Positions 48,769 through 60,507 of a stretch of DNA of 64,000 nucleotides are shown here, piece after piece. This stretch comes from Datnioides undecimradiatus (Eukaryota; Chordata; Actinopteri; Lobotiformes; Datnioididae), in NCBI GenBank assembly GCA_008933995.1, contig WARS01000025.1, forward strand, positions 4,757,477 through 4,821,476. Direction: 5' to 3'. The notes under the pieces were generated by a model, which worked only from the letters and a program-made list of their open reading frames with translations, was not told the origin of the DNA and did no database searches. Every line of letters starts with the position of its first letter. The stretch's first letter is position 1. The translations under genes were made by a program, and so were the position numbers.

Positions 48769-48984
48769 ATGCAGGTCACCAGCAAGAAGCAGACTGGAGG
48801 AATTGAGTGGCTTCCATTAGAGGTTTTGCAGCATTTTCCAGAGAGGAGGGAGGAGGACAAAATGGATTAAGAATTAAGAAATGCACAGAAATAAAATAAA
48901 TATAGACCGAAATGAATGGGAGGCAATGCGACTGACGTCTGGCAGCAGAGAGGATGGAGGGAGGGTGAGAGGGTGGAGGTGGAG

Positions 48985-48986
<2 letters not shown>

Positions 48987-49022
<36 letters not shown>

Positions 49023-49036
49023 TGGGGGGGGGGGGG
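48987..49036. repeat. (GT)n followed by 13-G run
   Basis: Seventeen GT dinucleotides, then GGT and 13 consecutive G bases at 49024-49036. Visible directly. Confidence 0.95.
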
Positions 49037-49815
49037 ACCCTACTGCTGCATATCAATGGGTGCCGTTCAAATTCCCAGGGATTATTGGAGGGAAAAAGGG
49101 GGGGAAGAGAAAAATGATGCACGCTTCCTCGGATCGGTGATGACTGGGTGAGCCCACTCTATTTTTATTATTTCCTCTTTGCTTATTGTTGAAGTGAGTA
49201 AAAACAACAAGATGCCATTCTGTTTTCCGTGCTTATAGACAGTGTTGCCATATAGAGAGCCATTGAGAAATTCATCCCCGAGTTTTGACGGTGTGAAGCG
49301 TGAGTGGCCAGTGTTTTCTCTCCGGAGAGACGTGTTGATGTGTGATGGTGATGATAGAAAAAAGAGAAACACGTATTCAACTCAAACTGTCTTCGTGTAG
49401 ACTTCCCCCGAGTTGATTGCAATTCTTTATCATTAACCGCAGCGGTGGACGTGCTCCGTCTACAGCCCTGTTGTACCGATGCAATACAAATTCTGCATCC
49501 ATCGATGTATATTCACCGATGAGACAGACAGAGAGAGAGCGTGCACTGAGGGGAAACAACGATTTAGTGCGATGATGAACATTTTGAAGGACCAGCCGTG
49601 ATCTTTGAAATATTAGAAACACCACGAGAGGATCGAGGCAGTACTTGCAAGCAGCGTCGTCTAATTGCAACGCCAATCACTGCACATCTTACATCACTGT
49701 GGATAGTAAAATGTAAACGATTCCGGTGAGTTTCATTAAGATCGAGCTATCTATAGAAATGGAGCTGGTTGATCATCATTTGCCAAGAGGCTACTTTTCA
49801 TAGCCGGGCGGTGCA

Positions 49816-49841
49816 TGTGTGTGTGTGTGTGTGTGTGTGTG
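49816..49841. repeat. (TG)n microsatellite
   Basis: Thirteen TG dinucleotides inside the CpG-bearing promoter region of the predicted miR-129 host gene. Confidence 0.95.
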
Positions 49842-50241
49842 AAGAGGGGGGGCAGTCGTGCGCGTGGAGCCTAGAGAAGTAACGTTACTTCTGTTAGTGG
49901 AATAGCGAAGATTAGACGGGTGCACGCGCGCACACGCACGTAACACATATTGCCCACTCGGCAGGCTTTCAATGCGTTATGGCAACAAGTGCCAATTCAT
50001 GCACGATCAATTCATCTTCCTCAGACTGCACATCCCATCGTGATGCCCAAAGAAGAGAGATTTAACCCGGTTGTGTCAGCAGCTGTTCTTATGCGTGTTT
50101 TTTCATTCTGATTTTTCTTTTAGTTTGGATTTCTTTTTTGTTTTTTTTTAGTCCTCCTGTCACCCTTTACCAACTCCACTTTTCCCTATTTCCACAAACT
50201 GGGCTCCAGTGCAGGGCGTTCACCACGCAGCGAGAGCTGGT

Positions 50242-50262
50242 TTCAGCACCATGGACCTGCTC
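50242..50262 (+). promoter_or_regulatory. RE1/NRSE-like site 1 (REST)
   Basis: TTCAGCACC + ATGGAC matches the whole left half and the GGAC core of the canonical RE1; the last six bases diverge (15 of 21 in total). It lies exactly 30 bp before a better site and about 120 bp upstream of a TATA box. REST recruits CoREST/HDAC complexes to such sites to silence neuronal genes. Confidence 0.5.
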
Positions 50263-50271
50263 GCTGTGGAT

Positions 50272-50292
50272 TTCAGGACCACGGAGAGCGCT
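50272..50292 (+). promoter_or_regulatory. RE1/NRSE-like site 2 (REST)
   Basis: TTCAGGACC + ACGGAGAGCGCT matches the canonical RE1 at 18 of 21 positions (differences at positions 6, 15 and 21) with correct half-site spacing. The right half overlaps a 14-bp palindrome GGAGAGCGCTCTCC (50283-50296). With site 1 it forms a tandem pair just upstream of the predicted promoter of the miR-129 transcript. Confidence 0.55.
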
Positions 50293-50365
50293 CTCCCCAC
50301 ATCCATCGTTTTAAGGCCGATGAGCAGGTGCCTTGTAAATCGTCTTTGGCCGATCAGCCTTTTGC

Positions 50366-50372
50366 TATAAAG
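50366..50372 (+). promoter_or_regulatory. TATA box of predicted miR-129 host gene
   Basis: GCTATAAAGG is a strong TATA match on the plus strand, placing transcription start near 50396. It follows the RE1 pair and a CpG-bearing stretch (49.1-50.5 kb) and precedes a segment that ends in a strong splice donor 275 bp later. Confidence 0.5.
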
Positions 50373-50395
50373 GTGGATGTATACCTCAGCAACTT

Positions 50396-50647
50396 GGAGA
50401 AGACGGAGAGCTTAGACTGGTTAAGGGCCTGTAGAACTGACACTGCGAAAATTAGATAATTGGCGCCCGTTCGAGCCATCACAGATGCGCCACATGTTAT
50501 TCATTAAGTCGATAAATAAACAAAACACACAATCTTCAATCAGCGTACAACAAAGTAAGGCGAATGTGGGACAATGTAGGACACATTTAGAGAAAGAGCA
50601 GTAGGGGATGTGACACTTTTTTTCCCACATATGACGCATGTGGTGAG
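50396..50647 (+). ncRNA. Predicted exon 1 of miR-129 host transcript
   Basis: Start is set about 25-30 bp downstream of the TATA box; the end is the exon/intron border GAG|GTAAGT at 50647/50648, a near-consensus donor. No long frame is open across it, as expected for a non-coding primary transcript. Two other plus-strand donors in this CpG-bearing region (CTGG|GTGAGC at 49147 and CCG|GTGAGT at 49725) could serve alternative upstream first exons. The link to miR-129 rests on strand, spacing (3.6 kb) and matching acceptor, not on transcript data. Confidence 0.4.
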
Positions 50648-50649
50648 GT

Positions 50650-53600
50650 AAGTGTGGCAGATGCCTACGTGTGCAGATGGTCCAGTCTGCTGGTCCCTAT
50701 CCGCCCTGGGCTTGACGTAACACCCATATACAGGCATATGCCCCATCATCCAGATGTGGTCGTGTGCTGTGCACACCTCCTCAATACACACCACAAAGGC
50801 TTCTTTTTTAAAACCCCCTTTTATGAACTTGTTCTTTACTGGAGCATGAAATTTCATGATGTAGGCCTGCACATTGAATGGATTTACACTCGCAGTTTAG
50901 CTCGTGTTTGCTGCAGGATTTTTCTCCTTTTTCTAGATTTGAGTAAAGAGTTCAGCTGTATCCTGTATTCAGGATAACATTTTGAGGATTTGTTTTATGA
51001 AGAACACTTAAAAAAACCACATCTTTGAACACAACACCTAAGATATTTATTGCAATGTTGAATGCTGCAGGTTGTAAGATTGCATGTGTAATGTTATTCT
51101 CTGGAAAATCCCCCCATTCTCACACTTCCTCTTCTATGAAGGCGCCACTGCAAAAGCATGTCAGCAACTTAAATGTTTAGAAACATCCAGCATGTCATGA
51201 GGAATGTTAGATTTTCCTAATTGTTACAACAGATATGCAATCCCTTTACAATGAATGTCCATATATTGAGAGTTCAGTTGTAATAAATATATAAATAAAT
51301 ACAAAAAATGTAAAAAAAAAAAAAAACAGTTAAGATGACTTTAAAAACCTGGGGTGTAGTCAAAAATTGGAATTAAACAAAGAAAATTGACTAAGTTCTG
51401 TGAGAAAACGCTGTAAAAGATCATTTTACTATACTGTGTTGAAAAAAATGCTGTTGTCGAGCTCATCAAAGTACAGCTTAGCTGATATGTTGGGATGAAA
51501 AGTTTATGTTCACACCGTCTTATTTGGATCCTTCTATAAAAGTAAGATTCAGCCCTAGACCCTTATAGGTGGCGGCTTTAAAGGCAGTTATTGTGTTATG
51601 GTACGGGTGTGGCATGGAAGCAACTGTCTGTATCTGAATTCACACAGTATGAAGGATTCGCTACTGTCCTCCTCATAACGTATAGTGCACTGACACAAAT
51701 GGTGGCCTGCTTGATAGGGTGGGCAATGGTTGCAGTGACTGAATGCTTTTAACTTCCTTTTCTAGAAGGACATTTTGAGATTTCACAAATTTTTTGGCAA
51801 TACAAACTCTGGGTGGTGTGCATGTGAGCTTTCTATGTAAATTTGTGAACATGGTCTCTGGCTCTGACATGGTTGAAGCTGGTGAATTCGAGGTTTGAAG
51901 GAGCTGGGGTGGACGTCAGAGAGCTACTGGTGTCGTGTATTTCTGAATGTATTGAGGTATAGCGAATAAAAGGTGGAAGCAGAGGTCTAAGGTTTATTTG
52001 CCAAAAGGTGATTCAAATGAACTGGTGGAAATGTAAAAAGAGCTTCTGGGCAAACTCCAGTGGTTTTGAATTTTAGTTCCTCAATTTCAAGTTGAGATAA
52101 TATATATATTCTTTAACTTTAACACAAAATTTGGTCAATATTAGAAGTGGATGAAATATAATGACTGGTAGTGTGTTTCAGGTGGTCAAGCAGGCACAAG
52201 TGTATATTTGCACCCTGACAAAAAAGTCAGATATGTTGAAGAAACTGTTACATACGAACTGAAATCTAGTCTTTAGTATCATATAAAGACAAAATGTCAC
52301 AAGATGTAACAAGATGTATTACAATATCTATTTCAGATTTCAGATCGTGGCTGGCCATATAAGCATATGACTTTCCCTCTGGGAGACCAAATTTAAAGGA
52401 AATTGATTTTTGTGAAACAGTTTGCTCTGAAACTTTAGACAACTTGAGACAGTTCATACGCCTGTGCTACTCTGAGTGAGCTCATTTCCTGCCACGGTCA
52501 GTGCAGAGTCAATGAAAGCTAAAGGTCTCGAAGGTGGCGATGGCGGAGGGCAGCTTGTGTCAAATCATGTGGTTTTTACCAGAGGGGAAGATGAGGACAC
52601 ACTTCTTTAAGTATCTTGGGGACGACCAGGGTCAAGAGGGAGAATAGGTCTCATTGGGTGAGAGGTGAAGGTGAAGGTGAAGATGGCCACCTGTCAGATG
52701 TATCCTTCTGGCCTGGTGGCTGTTTCGTCACTCTCAGAATATAAGGCAACAATTTTTTATGTAATATATCTGCATGCTGGACCTCACAGGTTCTTCTTAT
52801 GTGAGTTTTGGACAAATTATAATGGTTGCAGGTCAAATGCGCGAGTTGTGAGACAGAGGGACTGGAGGATGCACCTGCAGGATATCTGGTCTGGATGTTG
52901 CTAGAACAGAGCCTGAAGATATTGAACTATCTGGATCTTATTCAGAAGAGAAAAGTACTTTTGGTGGTGTGACAGGGAGGGAAAGAGTTTGTGTGCTTCA
53001 CCCAGTCCTGTTGCCACTTTTCACGATTTTCTGGTTGCAGACAAGAGACGGAGACAAACTTAGTCGAGGTTTGTAAAGAAAGGGCTCAAAGTAGAGTTCA
53101 TTTGCAAAAAAACAGATAAAAGCCATTATTAAGCTGACTAAACCAGCACCAGCTTGATTGATGTTCCCTGGAGTGCGCAATTAAATACACGATTCGGGAA
53201 AATAAATCAAAACAGAGGTAAATGTTTTTGCCAATGAGCTCTTTAATGTCAGAAATGATCAATAAATGGCTTAAAATTAGCTTAGACTTGACTCCTGGAG
53301 ATCTCTTTCACCAAACATGTGCATGATCAAAGTTGATCTTGAAGTGTAAATGTTGAAAGTCCTGCTCATTTCTTGTTCTACCTGAATTTTTGAAAAGGTC
53401 CTTCACATAGAAACTTAATTTGTCTATCAAAGTCAATGTCAGCACTTACTACATAATATCTCAATTAATTTCAAAATCATTCATTGACACCAATCAAAAC
53501 TTCCCAGTTTCCTACTAATCAGCAAGGCTTTATTAACAGCAGTTCGGTTCTTCACCATGTTGGTGTAGATGGTCTGCATGGTCTTTTGGTGAAGTTCTGA

Positions 53601-54170
53601 TCAAAACCTCATCTTTAAGACCCTTCACAATCATTCATTTAATTGCAGCACGATACAGTCACACTGCCACAAATGGCACCGTGTATATCCTGTACATCAG
53701 CTGAATGTTGCACAGAAAGATGACACATGAATTTAACTAGTGTCCAACTCTGATGATGGCTGATTAACAGGGAAAATGATGCTGCAATCCGCGACGGAGT
53801 GTTATTTACAGAATCTGTATGTTTTGTCATGTATCTGTTGTTCTCCACCTTTCAGTCAGTCTGTTTGTAGTCCTAATCACATTCAATTCCACCTGTGAAA
53901 ACAGTATTTCATTATTTTTATTTTGGGGTTTAAAACATTTCTTTAGAAAACAGTAAGAGATGTTTTGTGGATGATATCTAGTTGGCACCCTGTGGATGAT
54001 GGATGAATCGTCTTTAGCAGGAGGAATAGTTCAAGCTTTTCTGGACAGGCAGGAACCCATGAGTCAAGAAAAAGGGGGTTCAAACAAAATGAGGCGTTTT
54101 AATACGTAACAGATTCTCTGACTAAGAGACTTTTTTTGGGAAACTTATATATATAAAAGATTGTGGAGCC
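50650..54170. other. Predicted intron 1 of miR-129 host gene
   Basis: AT-rich unique DNA without supported exons. It holds an A run at 51313-51326, a TA-rich patch near 52100, and AT-rich DNA rich in TTTG/CAAA words. If the host-transcript model is right, all of it is intronic. Confidence 0.35.
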
Positions 54171-54211
54171 TTGTGCTGCAGATGTGCTGATGGCTCTTCT
54201 TCTTTCTACAG

Positions 54212-54388
54212 ATGCAGAGCTGATTGTCCTCTGATGATGGAGCCAATATTTTGTCCTTTGTGGGTCTTTTTGCGGTCTGGGCTTGCTGTTCCTAAGGCAG
54301 TAGCCAGGAAGCCCTTACCCCAAAAAGTATCTGCACTGGATTCTGGCATCTGAAGCAGGCGTCACCTTTCTTTCTCCCAGATGGAGCA
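54212..54388 (+). ncRNA. Predicted middle exon carrying miR-129
   Basis: Preceded by a strong acceptor (CTCTTCTTCTTTCTACAG ending at 54211) and followed by the donor GTGAGTATC at 54389. The 177-nt exon holds the whole miR-129 hairpin, so Drosha cutting and splicing would compete on the same RNA. Splice borders are seen in the sequence; use of them is inferred. Confidence 0.45.
54262..54333 (+). ncRNA. microRNA miR-129 precursor hairpin
   Basis: The 5' arm 54266-54286 (CTTTTTGCGG + TCTGGGCTTGC) is identical to vertebrate miR-129-5p, and the 3' arm 54309-54330 (AAGCCCTTACC + CCAAAAAGTAT) is identical to miR-129-1-3p. The loop (TGTTCCTAAGGCAGTAG) differs a little from the human MIR129-1 loop. 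miR-129 is a brain-rich microRNA; in human MIR129-1 lies upstream of LEP on the same strand, as here. This is the firmest identification in the window besides leptin. Confidence 0.97.
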
Positions 54389-55918
54389 GTGAGTATCTCT
54401 CATCTTTGTGGGTGTTTTAGGGTGTGGCACACAAACAGTACTTGGAAAATCATTTAAAATGTGGGATTATCCAAGGCTTGGCCAAAGTTAGGTGTGACTT
54501 TTGATCAGCTGTGATATGCAGGAATGTGATTTTTACATAGGAAACACTCAAGATGCATAGCACAGGATGTGGCAGAACAGATGTCTTAATCAGAGAAAGC
54601 ATTCTGAGAAAAATCCAATTGCAAAGAGTCTTGTTACAGCTGGAAATAGACAGCAGCTTTACTCACCCTACACCTTAGATCGAAGAGTGTAAAGCTACAC
54701 TTCCTATATTTCTCTAAGATGAAAATTACCATCCACACAAGACACTTATAGTTTATAGTTTTGCCACTTTTAACATGGCACGGTCATGATCCTTCTCTAC
54801 CGCCTCAACATTTGCTGTAAATACACACTAAAAACACTCTTTTCACAAAAAGCCTTGATTCATTTTCTATATTAAACATTTATCCTATAGTAACCATAAT
54901 AACACTGGAGCAGGTGCAGACAATGAGATAGTTATAGATAATCAGATGTGGATTTTGGATATCATATTTTACATATTGTACCTTTAATGCGTATAATGTT
55001 ACATAACTCTAATATATTTTCTTTTATGGAGCTGAAAGACTATTTTCTGAATTACCGGTCAATGCAGCTCATTTATATCATCTTATTTTTTTGTCACCTG
55101 GAATCTGTTGACAAAATCAGCCACTAATCGTCTGTCGTCGAGCGTCCGTGTGGACATTACGTTGTGTATTTTCAGTGATTTCGCCATGTTTTGTGCAAGT
55201 GTGGCGTGAAAATAACTGTATGTAAAGAACTTGTCACTGCCCTACGCCTTTCATACCTCCAATACATCAAATTCAGAGAGATTCCAGAAATCCGTCTATC
55301 TATAGACAAATATATTTGACTGTAGAGCTCCAACCATGTGAGTGTGACATTTATTGATACATTATGCCACATGCTACAGGTGTATCTTTTTCATTGTGTG
55401 TTTTTTTTTTAAATGACATAATTATCACAGGAATGCATACGTAGGTCAGATATCCACAGAAATACTTCCAGAAACAACATAAATTGGATGCACATGCTGA
55501 ACAAATGAGCCGAGGGAAAGCGAACGTGTGGCTTCGAGCCTTTGACGCACTGTGTGTGTTATGTAAACGTGATTATTTATCCAGACCCGGGAGCCTTCAC
55601 AATGTGGTTTTTGTACGTCAAAACCTGAGGCAGTTTTCAGTGCACGGACGAGGACACTTAGGCCAATCATGTGACTTCACTGCTCAGGGAGCGTTTACAT
55701 GAGTGTATACGGCTCCCAAGTGACGTTCCCTGCTGCACATGTTAAGGGAGATTATGCAATGTAGAGCTGTTGTAACTGCATCCTTTTACTCTATTTACAC
55801 ACCTGTTTCTCTCTCTCTCATTCTATATTATTACCTGTTCTCCTGACTGTGTCTGTGCCTGTGTCGTCATCCATGTTCGGGTTATTTAAACTCACCCCTC
55901 CTCTTCTTTTCAATGCAG

Positions 55919-56012
55919 CTGCTGCCACGCACATGTTCATAATTGTGAGTAGCACATTTCCCCTCAAGTGTTATGACCTGTTGAATAAAGAAGAAATAAA
56001 ACTAAGATAAAG
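55919..56012 (+). ncRNA. Predicted last exon and poly(A) site of miR-129 host transcript
   Basis: An acceptor (CCTCTTCTTTTCAATGCAG ending at 55918) is followed by a short segment with two AATAAA signals at 55984-55989 and 55995-56000. A GU-rich stretch (TGTACTGTCTTGTTGTCTGT) follows at about 56015-56034, the usual downstream element. Cleavage is expected near 56012. All three marks of a terminal exon are present within 120 bp, 1.5 kb after the miR-129 exon on the same strand. Confidence 0.4.
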
Positions 56013-59000
56013 TATTGTACTGTCTTGTTGTCTGTCCCATACACTGCAAACAATTAAAACCTTCCTCTGGGATTGAGAGAAATTGTTTCACTTATTTTTT
56101 GAGGAAACACATATTAAATATTGCTAAATACTAAATTACACAGATTCAAAGTTTGCAATTAGGATTTGTCCATAAAAGAATTAACTATTGATCGTGAGTT
56201 CTCTTTTTAAGAACTGCTTCACCTAAAGATCTTTGGTGAAGTTTAACAAAAATACAGCTCCTTGAATATTAAGTACAAATACACAACAGCTACTAAAGCA
56301 AGTCACAAAGAACAATGCACTGATTATAAAAGTAAAACTGATTTTACAGTCCAACAACAGTGCCAGCTAATCCCGGACTAAGCCACTGGCTCTTCATGCC
56401 TCGTGTGTGGCTACAGTATCACACGGACTAATACGAGTTATATGTTTTCCGGTAGACCGGGCCTCTGCATCCATTAATTGACCCAACAAATCTCTGACTG
56501 ACCTTCAGATTGGAGCTAGAGATTCCCAGTTAAACCATAGCCGTGGCCCACGATTTGTGTCACACATCGCCCTGGGAAATAGGGCAGTGCCTCATCCATG
56601 TCATCAGATAGGAACGTGGGTTGGAGGATGCACATTCGCTCCTCTCTCACTTGTAATGAAGTAAATTAAATTTGTAACCACAGGCAAAAGACAATGGAAA
56701 TATTTTTTTTGTCTTGCCAATGTATCTTTTCAATATCTTTGGCTTAAAGTCATGTTTGGAATGAAAAAAAGTACATTTCTTAAATTTTTTAAGTCTTCAC
56801 GCTACTAAAATTCACAATATTTTTCACTCACACGGGTGCAAAACTGCAGACAAAAAGTATGGATTTAAATTTTGACTATTCCTTGCCATTTATATCAGCC
56901 AACAGACCCAATAAGTTTAGGAATATTACAAATGAAAATAAGGAAAATAACCAAATCAAATAGAAGGTAATTATTCAGAGAGAAAGGAGAATACATTCAA
57001 AGAGACTGACACTATTATAAATTAAAAATGTATGGGTATAAATGCAGAATGTCATAAGTACAGACATACTCGGACTGGCAAACTGCTCCTTCATTTAAAT
57101 CTCTGGGTGAGTGTAGCTCTCCAGAGGATGTTTTGAGAACTGCAACCAGGAGCACACTGTGCAGCTCCACGGACACATGCCAAATAAGCTACAAAAAAAG
57201 AGCTGAAATGAAGTCAAACTGTGTTCCAGTAACCTTTCCACGAGTCGCAGCTGGAATCACACTGGGTTTACAGCAGGTTTATCCAGTTTAATTCCGAAAT
57301 TCATACTGGTAAGTCTCCTCCCCATGACGTATTCAAACCGTAGTTACGGTAAAAAGTGTTAAACACCAATAATTCAGTGCCTCATTGGTTGTAACAAGAT
57401 ATGCTGTCTGAGGACACGTTTAGTTATTATTGGCCCTTCAAAGATCTGTCTAGATTTGGTGCTGGTGTTTTTGCCAAGTACTGCCAAGTGTTTTGTTTCA
57501 ACTCAGTGATGTGATTAATCTTAATTGCCAAAAGTCCGCTTGTAAAAGAGACTTGAAGTTACAAGACTGGACAGAAAATAAATCTTGTTCCAGTCATCTG
57601 TGCTGCTGGCAGGGAGGACAAAAATATTATGCTTTCATTCAGGTCACTGGAGATGGCGGAAAAAGGAATCAAGCACATTTAGCAGGTCCGTGAGCAACCA
57701 CTTGTTTGTGTCACAGTTATGCTTAAAACATCAAAGTGGTGGAGTCATTTGCCTGAATCTATCATCATTTTAATTATCACTGCACTGCAGGATTCAATGC
57801 AACACCTGGTTTAAGGAGAAACATGTTAGGGAACGAGCTAAGTGACGTGAAGACTTAAATTAATTTTATTATTTCACTTAATAATCAACTTGGTTGTGGG
57901 GCTAGAGGAAAATTCAAGGTATCACAAAAGTCATTGGATTGGTGACCAGTAACATCTTGACATAATGTCAGTTCACTTTCTGAGGTATTTCAGTCTGTAA
58001 CAAAGTAGTAGATCATCTATAAAGCCATGGTGCAAGTGTGATCTAAATATGTGAGTAAAACTGTATTGAAATAGGGTGAAAAAGATCATAATGAGTTAAA
58101 GTTTGTTAAGATTTCAGTCTTGTTTGATTTGGTCACGGCTGTGGTTACAACTTTGTTTATGGTGCAGCCAAACTGTCATTGGGATAAAGACCTTGTTCTA
58201 TCTATATTTCAAACTGTCCGTTGTCAAAAGCCCAGTAACCATTGTGTTACCTCATTCAGGGGTCCGTATTGATTTATTTCTCTAAGTGATAATCTTAGGA
58301 ATATCAGTTTTCTTGTTATTGACTTAAATTTGGTTCATTATGAACAACCAATACCACGTCATCTGCCACACCAGATGCCATAATATTTGAATTAATTGAT
58401 TGATTTTTTTTTCATTTGGTAGATTCTAAGGGAAATAAACACAGCTTTGACAGTCTATAACTATAACTGTCTGCCGCGATGTCTGATCCTTTTAAAGTCG
58501 ACTGAACAATCATTCTCATTCCTTAGTCATGCATATAAACCACAGCTATTTCCTGTGCAGACAAGTCATCGCCTACACCATTTCCCTATGACAGTAGTGC
58601 ACTGAATAACGTTTACATCAGAAGAGGGGGTTGGTCGGCGCTGAAAAAAGACACTCAAACTCAGTCGGCCATGTGCCATTCCAGCTTACTGGAATTGACC
58701 AAAGCTGGTATTCCAAGAAAACCCTCCCTAGTTCCTATTTTTTTGTCTCGCTCTATCATCTACTTCAGAAGCAAAGAATTTCCATCTGCATCACATTATT
58801 CCTACATGAAGGGGCAAAGTGTTTGAATGCAGCAGGCTGCAGCAGATGAGCAAAACAGTTGGTTTTGGCAAGTTAGAATATATGTTACTCTCAACACAAC
58901 TAATGACATTAATTAAAGTTATGGGAAGCTTGAGCCATTAGGCTGGTAAATACAGACTTGGATCAATTAGCGCTGAGTTTAAAGGGGGACTGTGTACACA

Positions 59001-60279
59001 ACATGAGGGGCATGAAAGAGGAGTGAAAACAACAAAGACAAAGAATCTGTTTACAGGAAAAGTTAATGGCTCAGTGACTGATTAGTCCTCTACTCTCTGT
59101 GAGGAGGAACAATGTTTATTTTGCATCAATTTGCATATTTATTAAAAAACAAATACAATAATTGCAAAAACTCTCATTTAATGATGTAGAATGTAGATTA
59201 ACACAATCAGAAACACGGCAAAAGAATGGTTTATGGGTCACTGGGTTAAGCTTTGCATGCTTTTCACCATCTGTGGCAAACTGCTTTATTTCTGAAAAGG
59301 AGTTTATAAATCCTGCAGTAAATGTAGTCAGTGGTTCCACATCTTCAGTTAATTTACTAACCTCAAAAATAGGTCAGTTTATTAAGTGTAAACTTGTGTT
59401 TCCACCACTGATGGCAGGAGACCCAACATGCTACACCCACAAAGTTTACACGAGTAAACTTTGCAATTGAAAAAGAACGAGTGTCGCAACTCCTTCTGCA
59501 CAAGAACCAGAAATTTCCATGGCAGGGATTCCCTCGATATAGGTAACAAGGATAAATCCTCCAAAGACTGTAGCTAAATCTTTCAACTGTCAACAAGAGC
59601 AGACAGACAGGTTACCCCCTTGTCTGATGGATTCTACATACATACCTAAGTGTGTTTGGGAAATTCTACCAGGCATGCAAAACATGTACGTTTGTTGTCT
59701 TAGTGAGTCTCAAGTGACAAAACTGGCTCATCAAATGAAGCGCCTGTGTGTTTTTGCCATTTAGCTTCTCCTGGGGAACTCTGCTCCGAGCTTCTGTCTC
59801 AGTTTTCCTGCTCTAAATCTTTTATTTATTTATACTCAAAAATCTGTGTCATAATACCAGAATGCCCACTTTAAAATACACATGACAGCCTCTTGTTTTT
59901 AATATTAAAGAGGTGTTTGCTCCTACTCTTGTGCTTGGACTCTCTCGTCTTATAAAGTCAGGCCCAGGAAACAGCAAAGCAAGCTTGGATATTGTACATG
60001 GGCACTCCAAGCCTCCTAACTAGGCCCTTTTACATTAACACACAAATGGTGCACGCCTGCAGGTCAGCCAGAAAAGCTGGAGTGCATTAAGAGCAAGCTA
60101 TACCCAAAGGGTTGAGAGCCTTTTTCCAATATGGACAAAAGTGACACAAGCATGAATCAGCATTTTTAACTTTCAACTTGCTCTATCTGAGACAACAATG
60201 TAGTGACTGAAAAAAGGCAGACACACTGGGTTTGTCGCAACACGTTAGCCTGTTTGTCCATAGCAACAGCAAGAGTATA

Positions 60280-60304
60280 AGCTTATTAGCTCGGCTAATA
60301 AGCT
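60280..60304. repeat. Perfect palindrome, 11-bp arms
   Basis: AGCTTATTAGC - TCG - GCTAATAAGCT: arms are exact reverse complements around a 3-nt centre. It sits in a stretch rich in TTAGC words. Confidence 0.9.
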
Positions 60305-60435
60305 AACGGCACATTAGCTACACATTTTGTCTTTGCCTCATGTGACATGCTAACGTCATATACACCACACTGTTATATTAGCTTAAAAAACAAAGAAGCA
60401 TTTCCTTAGGGTGTTGTCCTGATACTACAACAAGA

Positions 60436-60507
60436 ACTACTACTACCACTACTATTACTGCTACTACTAACAACAACAACAACAATAATAATAATAATAA
60501 TAATAAG
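60436..60507. repeat. Compound triplet repeat (TAC/AAC/AAT)
   Basis: TAC-type triplets, then CAA triplets, then about eight AAT triplets. The composition is similar to the 46.1-kb repeat but the two are not homologous beyond simple sequence. Confidence 0.9.

Noticed and set aside
59162-59470. Plus-strand 102-codon frame upstream of leptin
   Set aside because: No signal, domain or splice context; AT-rich chance frame.
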